From assembly GCA_035222895.1 (NCBI GenBank), contig JAVYIG010002212.1, forward strand, positions 124,001 through 188,000: a stretch of 64,000 nt of DNA. The letters are read 5' to 3'. Position 1 is the first letter of the stretch. Every line of letters starts with the position of its first letter. A program made the position numbers and the translations under genes. The notes under the pieces are model-generated. The model worked only from the letters and a program-made list of their open reading frames with translations. It ran no database searches and had not been told where the DNA came from. The stretch is from Strongylocentrotus droebachiensis (Eukaryota; Echinodermata; Echinoidea; Camarodonta; Strongylocentrotidae). Of the stretch, positions 23,104 to 35,881 are shown piece after piece.

Positions 23104-23630
23104 ACCGGTACCCACATCGATGTGACTGGAGATGTCATGAAGACATTTCTTGAATGTCTCCTCTTGCCATCAACCCTGTCATGTGGGTCCTACATAGCAC
23201 AGGACGTGCAGTTACCATGGTTACAGGTGGCAAGTAGATTTACCTTGATCACGCAATAGTATAGATATTGGATGAATGTTGGACAAAATGATTTTCATTA
23301 TACCCAATAAAATAATCATCCTAGTACCAATTGGAAATGATCCTTAAGATTGTGGAACTCAAAATCGAATTCTTTTATCATCAACTGACTTTGACAGGAT
23401 GAGGATTTAACTATTGATGAAATTGGAAGGGGGTATATGATGGGGGAAGGTAATGATATTCTTCATGTGATTCTTTGCCCCTCCCATATGAGTCGAAGGT
23501 GGTATATTTGAGATGAGGTACTTTATTGCCCCTCCCCTATAGTATAATAATGGGAGGAGCCCATCAATGTAGGAGCACTGCTTATATATGCCACTAGCTT
23601 GGCTCCTCCCTGTCACTGTATATATGCATG

Positions 23631-23858
23631 GGTATGCAGGGGAGGGACCCATTTGAAGATGATGTCCTGCGTTTCCCCTCCCCTTCTAGCTTACAACAGA
23701 TAATGAGAGAAGCAATTGATTGAAGCTCCTCCCTATCTGTATATGGTATGCAGGGGAGGGACCCATTTGAAGATGATGTTCTGTGTTTCTCCTCCCCTTC
23801 TAGCTTAAAACAGATAACGAGAGGAGCAATTGATTGAAGTTCCTCCCTATCTGTTGTG
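23631..23858. repeat. 114-bp tandem duplication
   Basis: GGTATGCAGGGGAGGGACCC at 23631 recurs at 23745, and the two units match almost throughout. The flanking 23420-23640 and 23860-24000 contain further GGGAGGGG/CCTCCC words that look like older copies. Confidence 0.85.
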
Positions 23859-23999
23859 TTTAAGGATAGTTATAACAGGGAGGGGTACATTCTGACACAT
23901 TTTGCCTTTTTTGTAATCATCCATTGGCCCAGGCTTGGGGTATTCCCTACCACTGTCCTGTAATTCCTGTTGTTTAGCTCAACTAGGAGGGGCATGCAC

Positions 24000-26900
24000 C
24001 GTCCTCCCATCCTCACCCCATTCACTTTAAACAAAAAAGTTTGTTATGACCAGACGCCCCAGCCCTCTAAGGGCAAAGGCACTATAGAGTCCCAAAAGAG
24101 AATCTCAGTATAACTTACTTGCCACCTGCAGTAAACAAAAAATGATAAAAAAGGGTGCAGGTATTTCAATGCTAAACCATCCACTGTCTATCCTAAAACC
24201 ATCAAAAAATACCAGTTCGGGGAAAAGGTGCAGAAGAACAGGCTACATACTTGCCTGGCTGCACCAAGGTGGTATGTACTACAAAATGTATGTATCTTCA
24301 TGGTTATGTAAAAAGCAGCAGTTTACATTTCAAGTAAAGAGAGAGAGAGGGGGGTATGCACTGACATGACACAATCATATATAAGACAATGGGAGGAAAC
24401 ATACTATGAATTCCTGCTATTTGCCTCTCTCACATATTCTGCTAACATCTTATAATCAAACCTTGAACATAAAAGTATGTTGTTATAGTGGAACATTGAT
24501 TATCAATACAACAAACAATGTTGTATGGTAGGAAACTGTCTACCAATAAAGCTATACACTCTCCTATAAATATACAGTGGATGGCACTATACCAGTCATA
24601 CATTCTTTTAACCGTGTAACCCTGTTTCCCATATAGAGACATCACAGATGTATATCCTACCATCCGATGACCACCATTTGAATATCTAAAAATTTTCTTC
24701 TTCTGAAAAAAAAATGTTTACAAGTCAAATTTATTCTCAAACATTGCTTTAACATGAACAGGCACCTTGTCTATGTGTAGTACACATACAAGGGACATAT
24801 CCCTGTAATAAACAAGATGAAGCAAATAATACTGCTTAGTGGGAACATAAAATTGTATGACATGGTTAAAAGAATGAATGCAATTTGTGGTATAGCTACA
24901 CTTGTGACAGTTCCTAACTCACCAGTTGTACACACGTATGCATCCATGAATATGGTACATACACTAAACCAAGCTAAGAAGCCAGCTTAGGCCAGGCTTC
25001 AGGAGGACTACAGCCTCCATCCGCATCGAAATGAGAGCTCCTGGATATGTTAACATGAGAATATGGGGGTTCTACAATCAAATTATAGTAGAGTATGACC
25101 GTTACTAACAAATATATAATTACATGTGATATAAGAATTTCAAACATACTATGGCAAATTAGAAGTGTTGTTAACACAGTATCAGGTATTGCAATCATCC
25201 CTTCAATAACATAAACGCATGAATATATAAACAGCAAACTTGTCTTGCATTTAAATCATTTCACAATCAACAATTAACAATGATAAATCTCTTTTTCACA
25301 ATAAAGGAACCATCTATTTTTATATCAAATCTACATTATGATAAAGAGTAAAGCATGATAAACAGTGCAGAACAGAATATTTGATAAAAATTACAATATG
25401 ATAACAAAGTATATAGTGCTCTAACTTGGTTCATAATATCAACATTAATATTGATACAAAAAGCAAGTACAACAATTTGTGTACAGGCAACAACAGAAAA
25501 GAGTTTCACAGAAATACTTGGAATATATGATTTACAATTACCAATTGATAATTAAAAAAAAAAATGTCATGTTATATTTCTATATTTCGGAATTGTAACA
25601 GGGAATACAAATTTCCCACTTGCAAGGTACAAATAAACTTTAGATGCCAGGAATATATTGAGTCGTAATTTTGTTTCATGCTCTCACAATACTTAAATAC
25701 TTAAGGAATTAAAGCATGGCACAATGATGCACAACTTTATTAATTTATTAGTCAACTTAATTAACACTTTCACGTCTGGAAATGAAAACAAAGTTGCTGA
25801 TGCAAAAAGAGTTTACTCACCCACGTCTGGGTTAATAAACCCTATTGCATATTCAGGCCAGTTTACATATGCACGTCTGCATGTGCAAACTTTACCTGCT
25901 GAACCAGAGGAATATTAAGAGCCATTTTGAAATTGCTTTTTGTGTGCAATTTAACAAACGGTTCTTTATCATGTATAATTCCATATATTCCATCTTCAGT
26001 CCCGAGATGAATTTGATTTTTTTTTTCTTCTCTAAATTCCTCCATCTGGAATTTTCTGCTTAAACAATGCAAGTGGGATGCCTAACAAAATATTTTTTTT
26101 TTCTTCAAAAGATCAAGCTTTAGATGCAAAAAAAAAGACAATTCGGATAATAAACAAATTTGAACATTAACATAGAAAATTATACATTTTCATGTACTTT
26201 GCATAGTATAAGATAGTACATTTTCATGTACTTTGCATGGTCTAAAATAGTAATAAATACTGCTAAAATAGTAATAAATACTAGTGAATAATATAATGGC
26301 ACTGATACTAATTACCATACATTAAAAATATTACACAATAGAACTTGAAGAATAAATGGGAAACATAAGCCAGTTTGACTTTTCGTTTACCTTAAATTAT
26401 CAAGGTGATCATGAACCAAATATAGCCCATACAAAACAATCTCATCTATCTGGTTTAAATCATTTACATCTGAAACCTATATTTATTTACACTAATTCAT
26501 TAATTAATTATTTCAAAACAGTTTATTAAACAATCAATGTCACAGCCATGTGGCTGAATTGCACAATCAAAGTCGGAGCTAGAGATTATCTTAAGATGTG
26601 GTGAATATGGCAGGAGTTGTCCTCTAATGTCATTAATAATGAAGGTGCATTGTAGACAAAATGGTACTTCTTTTGTTAGGAATGTGCAGGTTGCTCTATT
26701 TGATTACTGATTTTAAAGTCTTTTTATTTGTAGATTGTTTTGTCCGTTTATCATTAATTTCTTGAAGCGCTTTAGGCAATAATATATAAGATACATTTGT
26801 ATGTATGTCATTGTAAAGGTTATACTGCATCAAAAGGTGTCCAGATATATTGGATCAAGTATCTAGGAGCAATAAATACGTCCCAATATAAAGAAAATAT

Positions 26901-27290
26901 GTATTAAATGAATACAAATGTATAACATTCTCTGAGCAACTCTGAATTTGATAACTTATAGTTACATAGAAATAGAAGAAAAAAATCTTGGCATAATTGT
27001 GATGAAATCTTTAGGAAATTATTAAAATATAATATCTAGATTTAACAGTCATAGATTACAAAGAGTAAGAGGGGGGAAAGGGGGAGGGGCTATTACTTAA
27101 TCTGAAACCTATAATAGCAGTAAATAAAGTGTATTATTTATATTAAGTGTAATCATAGTGTACGTAATGGACAAAGAGAGAGAGAGAGAGAGGGGAGGAG
27201 TGGCATCTCTTGATTTGAATATGTGTAATAAACATGAAAATCTTACATTCAAAAGTCTCAACTACATAATATAATATATTTGATTTGTTT
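24000..27290. other. AT-rich DNA with few recognisable features
   Basis: This is unusually AT-rich and repeat-poor for the window, with only a small duplication near 26182-26245 (TACATTTTCATGTACTTTGC twice). It could be long 3' untranslated or intronic sequence. Apart from the weak exon at 24974-25040 nothing is supported. Confidence 0.4.
24974..25040 (-). CDS. Possible terminal coding exon (weak)
   Basis: On the minus strand an ATATCCAG acceptor precedes 67 bases. They encode SSHFDADGGCSPPEAWPK plus three more residues, then TAG at 24976-24974. The peptide is of normal complexity, unlike its AT-rich surroundings. The polypyrimidine tract is weak, and no upstream partner exon was found. I do not recognise the product. 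Confidence 0.2.
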
Positions 27291-27299
27291 TGATTTGAT

Positions 27300-27378
27300 T
27301 TGTTGATCTGTGCGCCAAGAGTGCCATTATGTTGGCAGAGTTGTGCGCAATATAAATGTAGAATTATTATTATTATTA
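27300..27378 (+). mobile_element. LINE/SINE 3' tail with (ATT)n
   Basis: GTGCGCAATATAAATGTAGAA followed by an ATT microsatellite matches the usual 3' end of CR1/L2-type elements. A similar tail occurs at 63860-63885. Only the end is recognisable. Confidence 0.55.
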
Positions 27379-28591
27379 CATGTATAAACAAAAATAGAAA
27401 GATGGTTGTTCCTTTCAATATGTTTCAGTGTTCAGAAAAGAAAAGAGCAGGTTAATAAGACAAAAATTGTACAATTAATAGAACATGAGAATAGAGCTAG
27501 CTGTGAATCTGCTGGAATGTACTATTAACGAAAAATATTCAAATGAGTAAATCAAGATTCAAAATCATGAAGACTAATGTAATATAATTAATACATTAGA
27601 CGTTTTCTTATGTCTACTTTATTAATGTCTTAAATGGATAATGGGAATAATTTTGGGGTTAACCCCCCCCCTCAATTTTTTAATGAAAAAAAAATCAATT
27701 CTCCTTACAAATCTGTAAAATGGCAGTAGTGTCGTCATTTTCCATCTTCCATGCTAAACAAGACCCTACGTGCATGGGTGTTACCCGCACTTCTTCACTA
27801 AGGAGTCTAACGATCAACATCAGTTATGATGGAGATTTGAAATCTGTTCGAAGATGATCGTAGAAGAATGTTAATGCGAAATTAATGTTATATTAATCAA
27901 TAATTATGTTATAACTTGTAATAACGAATAAAGTATTGATATGTTATTATTCTCATTAATATGATAAGTTAATGATTTATTCTCTGATCGTTGATATTAT
28001 ATCTAATTTTCAATGACTCTAAACATTACCTGTCGAGGTGAACTTCTGCTCTTCACTTAAAATACCCTCTCCCTTTATTCTTCGCTCCTTTATTTCGCTT
28101 TCCCCATCTTTCCTCTTTACTTGCTTCCCAGAACTTTCTTACATTTCGAATAAGTATGTCACCTCCCCCCCCCAAAAAAAAAACCGCCTTCTCTCTCTCT
28201 CTCTCTCTCTCTATCTCTGTCTCTCCTCCCCCCTCCTCTCTCCCTCTCTCACTGACTAGTGTCCCTCTATAAAGGGACACTATCACTAACCAAGGCCATC
28301 TTTACACAGAGTTTGGCCAACTTGGTTTCACTGGGTCATGCACAACATGGCGTATATTCGTTTGTTTTGTGCTTGCCCAACAAAGCAGTAATCGCCATTA
28401 GGGACTTTTAGAATGAGTGGACGAGAACACGACGTACGCCGACTGATCATGCGTGTCAACGTACTCAACTGCCCATGTTGACTACAATTAGAAATCTTTT
28501 AGATTGCACTCGACGATATACATGTATGCAGGAAGTAACACTATATTACATGACAGACAAAGAAAGAGGACAAAATATACAGTTCCTCATT

Positions 28592-28925
28592 CTACCCTCA
28601 ACAATAGGCCATTTTCTTAATGTAACCAAATGTAATGCATAGGTCTTTGTGAAGTGCCTCAATACAAATTATTTCATTCACCTGATAGGAATAGTAGTAT
28701 TTCAATATAGTCAGAATGCAGCTGCATATATTAAGTGTTGCTAGGTAGGTCAAGCCATAATGTTTGTCCAACGTGGCAACAACTAATGTATGCAGTTAGG
28801 ATTCTGTCTATTGAAATACTATTATTCTTAACAGGTGAATGAAATAGTTTGTATTGAGGCACTTCACAAAGACCTATGCATTAAATTTGGTTACATTACG
28901 AAAATGGCCTATTGCTGTGGTAGAA
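28592..28925. mobile_element. Family-2 foldback, copy 1, inside the 28399-29214 element
   Basis: The arms pair from TTCTACC at both edges, through AATAGGCCATTTTC and GCATAGGTCTTTGTGAAG, to a centre near 28760. A diverged second copy lies at 43299-43612. It is absent from the related element at 54016-54462. Confidence 0.8.
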
Positions 28926-29055
28926 CATCCCTTCACTGCTCTTATGTAAAAATGTGTAGAACAGGTGAATATGCATGTGACACTTGTTCTACACATTTTT
29001 ACATAATAGCAGGGAAGGGATGTTCCTTTGTCTACCTGAGGAACTGTATATTTTA
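28921..29055. mobile_element. Family-H hairpin remnant
   Basis: CATCCCTTCACTGCT, GTGTAGAACAGGTG and their inverted partners form a hairpin centred near 28982. Its AACTGTATATTTT edge partners with ACAAAATATACAGTTCCTC at 28572, on the far side of the family-2 insert. Confidence 0.75.
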
Positions 29056-29387
29056 TGCGCACGCGGCATATACTAGTATCGTACTAGATTTAGGAAAATC
29101 AAGGTTGACGCATTCTCGATCGCCGACTGAGACGACGTGACGCATGCGCAGTGCCTTAAAATGACGTCACACGTTGCAGTCAAAGCTGAAAACGTGCAAA
29201 TCTAAAAGTCCCTAATATTGTGTCCAACTCGAACCGGGTTGGCCAAACTCTGTGTATAGATGGCTTTGTCACTGACTATAGTGTCCCTTTATAGAACACT
29301 GTCACTGACGTTAGTCTACCGCCCTCTGTCACCAATATACTCACGCCATTTATCACATGATTCTCATATGATATAATTATAAACCTA

Positions 29388-29425
29388 TATACAGTGCGTC
29401 CCAGAAAAAAACGAAACCGAGAATT
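29388..29425 (+). mobile_element. Possible mariner/Tc1-type terminal end
   Basis: TATACAGTGCGTCCCAGAAA resembles the TA-flanked ends common in the Tc1/mariner superfamily. No partner end or transposase was seen, so this may be a solo relic. Confidence 0.25.
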
Positions 29426-29795
29426 ATCGATGTTTTATCATAACTTAATCACATTTATAATTGATAAATGACACATATTTTTTAAGCTTAGATCCTCCTC
29501 TTTCATTTAATGTTACTCATATAATACATATTTCACGCATGAGTGATTAAAATGAAATTTGAAGACAGGAAACCAAAAAGTCATTTGGCGGACGGTATAT
29601 GAATTTCAAAGAGAAAATCACATTTCTAGAAAGTTGAGTTTCTGCCCTCTCATATGACACCTCAATCAGGAAAAATGAGCAAGGAATGACAAAGTTCTGT
29701 TTGTTTAAAGTAGTGCTTGCATTTCCACAATTTTATCAAACGAATTCGTTTTCACTGGGTGCCTGCCGTAGCAACAAACAGAGTTGACAAAAGAC

Positions 29796-29870
29796 TTAAC
29801 TCCATTTCGTTGACAATCAGCCGTACACGAAAGACTTCATGCATGGCTGATTGTCAACGAAACGGAGTTA
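29796..29870. repeat. 75-bp inverted repeat with 27-base arms
   Basis: TTAACTCCATTTCGTTGACA and the following ATCAGCC pair with their inverted copy, ending GTTAA at 29870, around a 22-base loop. It abuts and overlaps the left end of the next element. Confidence 0.8.
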
Positions 29871-30642
29871 AAGCCCAAGTCCACTCCAAAAAAAACTTAC
29901 TTTCAATAGAACCAGAAAAATCAGACAAACCAATCAAAAAAAGTTTGAGCAAAATCGGATGACTAATAAGAAAGTTATGAATTTTTAATGACATGAAAAA
30001 CTTTTAAAATCACTACACAAATTGGCAACTCACTTATGAGGCTGTGACGTATGGTCCTCACTATCCACTAATTATTTTCTTTATATTGATAATATAAATT
30101 TCCTATTTTCACCCTAAGAATCTTATTTCTTCACACCAGCATCCAAGTTGGATTGTTAGTAATATGTTTTTGTGTGGATGCACAAAGAGTAATTTTTGTC
30201 CAGTTAAATCATAAAAAATTGAATTTTGATAACCTATTTATATAAAAATCAATACTTATGAAATACAATATTCAGAAAATAGTATCAATTCTTCAAAATT
30301 CATAAAAGTTTTTGGGAAATGTCATGCCCGCAATATGATACAAATCATATAACCTGGGCAAAGGCATGGGGAAATCAAGTTTTGGGGGATAAAAAGGGAA
30401 ATTGATGGGATTAAACTATATAAAGCAATGGATAAGTTGTGAGGACATGACGTCACAAACTGATAACCATCTTGGCAATTTGTGTCGTGATTCTCATTGT
30501 TCCATAGTTTTACATACTTTTTCAAAAATTCATAACTTTCTTATTAGTTATCCGATTTTGCTCAAACTTTTTTTGATTGGTTTGTCTGATTTTTCTGCTT
30601 TTATTGAAAGTAATTTATTTTTCGAGTGGACTTGTCCTTTAA
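29868..30642. mobile_element. MITE with TTAAAGNNCAAGTCCACTC ends (775 bp)
   Basis: The left end TTAAAGCCCAAGTCCACTCC pairs with the right end (inverted TTAAAGGACAAGTCCACTCG). Pairing extends about 120 bases, through CAGACAAACCAATC and AAAATCGGATAACT words. The interior is AT-rich with a TGACGTCA at 30448. Non-coding. Confidence 0.8.
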
Positions 30643-31199
30643 GTCTGTTGTCTTTTTTCGTCACAGCCAATTTCTCTATTAGAGCGAGTTCCACCCTAAA
30701 ATAATAGTATGAGTAATTGAGTATACACGATTTGTTGTAATTGAGGAAAAAACTTCCATGATTGAACAAAACTTCATTGCCTATTTCGTGACCTTGCTTT
30801 AAAAAGCCTGTTACATTCTCTAGACTTTGAGAAGTGTTTTCAAACTTTAATTTTAGCATTTACAATTTCTCCGGGAAAGCTGAAAATTAGAAAGTAGGTA
30901 GTTACGTTCTTCTTTATTGTGATAACAATAAAACGTTCAATATTGTCAATAATCACGACATTATTTAAGCAAGACAATAAGCCCTTCGCTGGGCCCGTAT
31001 TTACGAGCTAATGAACACAATGGACCTTCAGCATTGTGATGGAATGTGTAGGTGCCCGTGGTGTACAACGACTGTCATCGATGGGTTAAGCACATCATAG
31101 AATATGTTTAAATATTCTAGTCAGTAAAATACTCTGAAGTGATAAATAGTACATTGGCATGTGCCTTTAACTCTCATCTCCTTCGCAATGTATACAAAA

Positions 31200-31930
31200 T
31201 CCGGACAAAATCGTTTTTCCTTGTGGTCCCCCTTATTTTCTGACAAAACATGGGGGGGGGGGCGGGGGCATTTGATATGATGTCCCCCTAAGAAACTTGT
31301 GGGGGAGGGGGGGGGGGGGGGCGTGCCCCACCTGTCCCCTCGAATTGACGCCCATGGTAAATCATTTTAGGAGTAGCGTTGACTTCGTGTAACACCAAAT
31401 ATCAGAAACTGCTATAGAGAGTAGGTAATTTCATGAGGAAGAAGCATTTTAAAGATAAAAAGTATATTTCTTCCTCGCTCGCTCACATTATTTAGAAACA
31501 GGATGATAATTCAGGAAGCATAATGCCGGAAAAGCTCCATATTTTGACAACGAAGTGTCCGATTGAATATCATTCTATTTAACAGCGAGATGCCCGAATG
31601 TATGTAATAAATTTTACATCAAATTAAAATCACTCGCTCGCAATATTAACGGGATAATTCTCAGCAACGAGATGCCACGAAATTCTCATATATTTATGTA
31701 AATTTGGCGGAGGGGGGGGGGGGGGGGGGGGGAGGGGTGCCCGTATACGTTATTTGATATCCTCTTTAGTTTGTTGATTACAAAATATTTTTCAAACATA
31801 AGTTAAGATGCCCTTTCTGGGGGGGGGAGTGTGCCTCGTTCGCTCGCAAAAAATAGAAACAAATATGATACTTGACGAGTTTCAGAGTGATGTACCAAAA
31901 AGTTATGTACTAGTAATTATTATGTGCTGA
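31200..31930. repeat. G-rich repeat region with recurring CTCGCTCGC words
   Basis: Long G runs at 31253, 31303 and 31711 are each followed at some distance by GCTCGCTC or TCGCTCGCAA words (31475, 31632, 31845). This suggests a diverged repeat of about 180-200 bp. The TTGACGCCC end near 31343 hints at element borders. No gene is seen. Confidence 0.45.
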
Positions 31931-32099
31931 ACGTATTTTGGGATTTGGGGTGACGCGAAACATTTTTTTCTTCTAAATAGGGTGCAGTGACTGGAATAAA
32001 AATTATGTGTGCATTATATTATACGTCGTTTTTAAGGTTTTCACATTTCAAACCTTGATAGGCAAGGCTATTGGAATTGTTAATTTATTTTTTCGGAAG

Positions 32100-33450
32100 T
32101 CTTTGCGATCGTGACACAGGACACATTCAACTGAATCGCAAAAAACAGCGAACTGGTGTTTGTGTCTATTTATTGTAGAATAGCTCCATCTCTTGATCAT
32201 CGCACACCGTGCGAACTTCAAAATAATTCATCAGTTAGAAATCGATTGTCTTGGCTCCTTGTCTCGTTCTCCAGCTGAGCTGCGTGGAGAGTCGGCGCAC
32301 GCCACACCGCCCCACACACAGCAGGTACATTTACGGGGATACACTGCATACACGCACATACCGACTGCTAGTAAAGGAGTAGAAGATGAGATGAGATGAG
32401 ATGCGACTCGTTAAAATCGCAAAATTTGCAAATGTTCTTGCAATTTTAAGCGGTCTGATATTTATAACTTCGCCCTTTGGATTTATATATTGAGGAATGT
32501 ATCAAATAGTCGTGGACGTATAGAGACAAACGAACTCTAATATTGTGGTAAGTGATTGATTTTATATCTCCATCTCATTTGACCCAATTGTTGTTATCTT
32601 ACATGTTTAGAAAACTACATGGGGTATGGACTATGTTGCGTGTTAACTAGTAATCCCACACAATTCTCTTTTTTAATTAAACTACTAAAAAGCAGTATCC
32701 CTCCAGACAAGAAAACACTTAATAAATGATCACATCCAGACAAATTGATTATGGTTAAAACTTGGTTCTATATTCTATAATTTCACATAAGAAACAATGA
32801 TTACAGAATTATCAAAAACCTCTTCTGTCTATCTCAACAGTGACAGACAATTAAACTATCACTAGGCCCTTGGTAGTTACTATTAATAATCAAACATAGA
32901 TAACTTCCAACAGCACAGATAATATAAAGGAGACTCAACTTAGTCACTATGGTATTAATGATTACCGCTTAATACAAGTCTCGAAATATCAGGAGTCCTG
33001 TTCAGTACAACTTAAGACAGTACTAAAACAAGTCAGTTAAATATCATTCACACTCCATGAATAATAACAGTCAAGAAAATACTACTCAAATCTAAGCGTT
33101 TAGATTTACCTACATAGGCACGAAATATTGTGGTTCAAGAAACCACTAAACAAATCTCTAATTGTGTATGTGTACGGAATGCACAACACGAGAATACAAC
33201 AATATATTGGTGGATCTAGATATAGCAGATCTAGATCAGTAGACCAGGCATAGGCCTAGAACTAGTGCAATTATAAACATGTAAAATATGTGTTAGTAAG
33301 CGTACGCACTCAACAACAGGCACTCAGTCACTCAAAATAAGGCATCACAATGATAAACAATGCAATGCATAAATCACAATATAATTAACGTTACGTGAGT
33401 CATTGGAGTTGAATTCAAAGTAGATCTTCTTCAAGTTCTAGATAGATGTA
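32100..33450. other. Intergenic or upstream DNA with two good splice donors
   Basis: The stretch 32250-32330 is GC-richer and ends at CAGCAG|GTACAT (32323). A second strong donor, TTGTG|GTAAGT, lies at 32547. These could be untranslated first exons, but nothing confirms it. The rest (32560-33450) is AT-rich with no visible feature. Confidence 0.25.
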
Positions 33451-33534
33451 GAAACTAGCTAGTCGAAAACGGTGGTCGATGAGCTGGTTGTCGATCGCGT
33501 AGGATATGCAGACGATGATCGACGCTAGGTGAAT

Positions 33535-33705
33535 ACCACGATGATGAAGACGATGATGAAGACAACGATGATGAAGACGACGCTGGTGAAGACAGCGATG
33601 ATGAAGTCGACGATGAAGACGACGCTGGTGAAGGCAGCGATGATGAAGTCGACGATGATGAAGACAACGGTGATGAAAACGATGATGAATCAGTTAACAG
33701 ATGAA
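33535..33705. repeat. GAN trinucleotide-like repeat (GATGATGAAGAC)
   Basis: Units of GATGATGAAGACGACGCTGG and close variants repeat across 170 bp. One + frame reads almost only D and E, a second reads M/K/T, and a minus frame reads serine-rich. The acidic frame has no start codon. It could be an exon of an acidic protein or simply a repeat. Confidence 0.7.
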
Positions 33706-34148
33706 TACAATGATGATGCAGTCAATGTCAATAGATCAACTTCAGTGACTTGCGATGCAGGTCGAAGAATCAAATGTCGAGACAATATATATCATATGAA
33801 GTCGATGATAAAAGGTTGTCAAACAATAATGCAGGTGAGAAAAGCTTTAGATCATATTAAATGTTCTATTCTCACTGCTGGTGAATTAAGGTGTCGTCAA
33901 TGCTGAACATCGAGAGAGTCAAAATATATCTTGCAAAACGTACAAAATGTAAATAGGTGAGCACGTCCACCGGGAATGGTCCGGGGACGTAGTAGTTCAA
34001 TCCTCGTTGGATACAGATTTTACAGGTACAAATATCAACACAATAACAGCATGTGCGTATACCAATATCAAAACAGCTCACTGATTCCCGCACAGGAAAA
34101 TCAGAAGAGCGCCAATCAACTACAGCGCGATTGGTTCAAAACAAGCGC

Positions 34149-34250
34149 ACATGTATGTTAATTAAGCACGTGATCTAAATACTTATGAATAAATACGCGT
34201 ACATCTATGTTAATTCATCATGTGATGAAAATACTAATGAATAAACATCG
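34149..34250. repeat. Two diverged 52-bp tandem units
   Basis: ACATGTATGTTAATT and ACATCTATGTTAATT begin two units that share CACGTGAT/CATGTGAT and ATGAATAAA. Short and non-coding. Confidence 0.6.
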
Positions 34251-34439
34251 TTATATAATAAATCGAGTTAAAACCAGTTCTGAGGACATGGCGTAATACC
34301 AAATCCTCGAACTCTCAATGACTTCTAAAGCGGCCATTTTGGATTAAAAACACAATATGTATACCAGTGAATTATAAATGAATGCACTGTAACATTAGTC
34401 GCTACACATGTATATGACGTGAATCTTATGACCCTGAAC

Positions 34440-34764
34440 CAGGCGCGGATCCAGGATTTCTTAGGGGAGGGGGCCCAACTTTCTTCTTTTGTTCCCGAAA
34501 ATTTGAAAATCGCGCCGGCCGAAAAATCGCTGTGTGGGGGGAGGGGGGGGGCGGGGGGGGGGGGTAGTGAGCACATTTTTTTTTTTTTGGTCCTCGAAAA
34601 AATTTTCAATTTGCACCCCCCCCCCCTTGAGCGCCAGGGGGGGGGGGGCCCAACCCCCCAAAAACGTAAAAATCACGTGATTTTACATGATTTTTTTTCT
34701 CAAGGGGGGGGGGGGGGGGGAGGGGGCCCGGGCCCCCCGGGGCCCCCCCCTGGATCCGCCACTG
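34440..34764. mobile_element. hAT-like MITE with GGCGGATCCAG ends, copy 2
   Basis: The element runs from CAGGCGCGGATCCAG to the inverted copy of CAGTGGCGGATCCAG. It is flanked on both sides by CCCTGAAC (34432-34439 and 34765-34772), a perfect 8-bp target duplication. The interior has G and C homopolymers. Frames over it are chance products. Confidence 0.88.
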
Positions 34765-35881
34765 CCCTGAACTGACAGTGCAACTGCCAAAGACAGCCCG
34801 ACAAGTGGGTAGGTCAAAGTGCAAGATAAACAGAAATAACCGTCTGGTATGGGAATTATTTATTGAAAATGACATTTGCCAACCATCTCCATATAAGGTT
34901 GACCAATGTTTGGTATTAAATTCTACAGCAGATTTGACTAATAAAAATCTGCTGTGATCTCCACCTCTAAAATATAGAAAGACCACCTGTCTAGCCAGAA
35001 AAGTCCTTTTGTTTTTGTTTCCATGAAACAGTATTTCTTATTGAAACTTACTAAATAATTTTTTGTTATGTAAAAACCAATTATCTGCCCATAATACAGT
35101 GTATATAGACCATTCTTGTCTCGATCCCTCAATTGGTCTTTCTAATTCTAAATACTTTACTTGTCTATGAGTAATTGAGTATGATGTATATTTTTACTGT
35201 ATTACAATGACATTTGAATTTTTATTAGAATGCTCCATGTGGAGAAGGTTGATGATTGTCATATCAAAATAATATATCTTATATTTATAATGCTCTCGTT
35301 ATTAATGGGGAATTCTGTTATGAAAATTACATTTGTTTTTTCCATATGAGGAGGTTAACTTTTACTCTTTTCACACTTGTTTTGCTTAACCTCGTACTTT
35401 GCTTAGCCCCGTACTATCCTTATAATACAAGCAGTACACAGTGCTGAATACCTTTACAGGAGGCAAGCGAAAGAAAATGGAGCAAAATTTCCTGAAATAA
35501 TCAAAAATACTCGACGGGTCATGTGTGGACACTAATCTGACATATAACATCATAAAGAACAGTACATGAGCAAATTTTCGTGAGCGGGAAGTAATCGAAA
35601 AGTGTCAAATTGCAGGTTTGAGGATTGTAAAATGTTACTATTTTTCACAAATTAAAGCTGCTATCATACAATGTAAGCGAATTTCTTGACACAACTAGGC
35701 TTTTGCATTGATATTTTATCATCTGTTAGATTTCTCCTTGTTAGTTCAAATAAGAAGTGAAATATTAAGGATATTTCTTTGTGAAAAAAATCACTTCTCA
35801 AGCTTTCCAATTAAATTGGCGGCTTAGTCGAACCTTGGACATCAAAGGTAACCGCACATCTGTAGATTCTATTGTGCAACC

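Larger units (their letters stand above)
28399..29214. mobile_element. TAGGGACTTTTAGA element, copy 1 (816 bp, with inner insert)
   Basis: Perfect 14-base inverted ends TAGGGACTTTTAGA flank unique left (CGAGAACACGACG, GACTGATCATGCGTG) and right (AGGTTGACGCATTCTCG, CGCATGCGCA, TGACGTCA) blocks. Copy 2 at 54016-54462 has the same ends and blocks but lacks the 28600-28918 segment. Non-coding. The right block resembles a promoter (NRF1-like and CRE words). Confidence 0.85.
28294..29266. mobile_element. Outer inverted-repeat element of a nested stack
   Basis: GGCCATCTTTACACAGAGTT at 28294-28314 is matched in inverted form by the segment ending GATGGC at 29265. The outer flanks also repeat (CACTGACTAGTGTCCC near 28251 and CACTGACTATAGTGTCCC near 29270). 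Everything between is filled by the element at 28399-29214. Confidence 0.65.

Noticed and set aside
28038..28286. Frames over the TC repeat at 28190-28250
   Set aside because: Low-complexity translation on both strands.
33455..33667. Serine-rich minus frame and M/K/T-rich plus frame
   Set aside because: They are shadows of the trinucleotide repeat; only the acidic frame deserves a second look.
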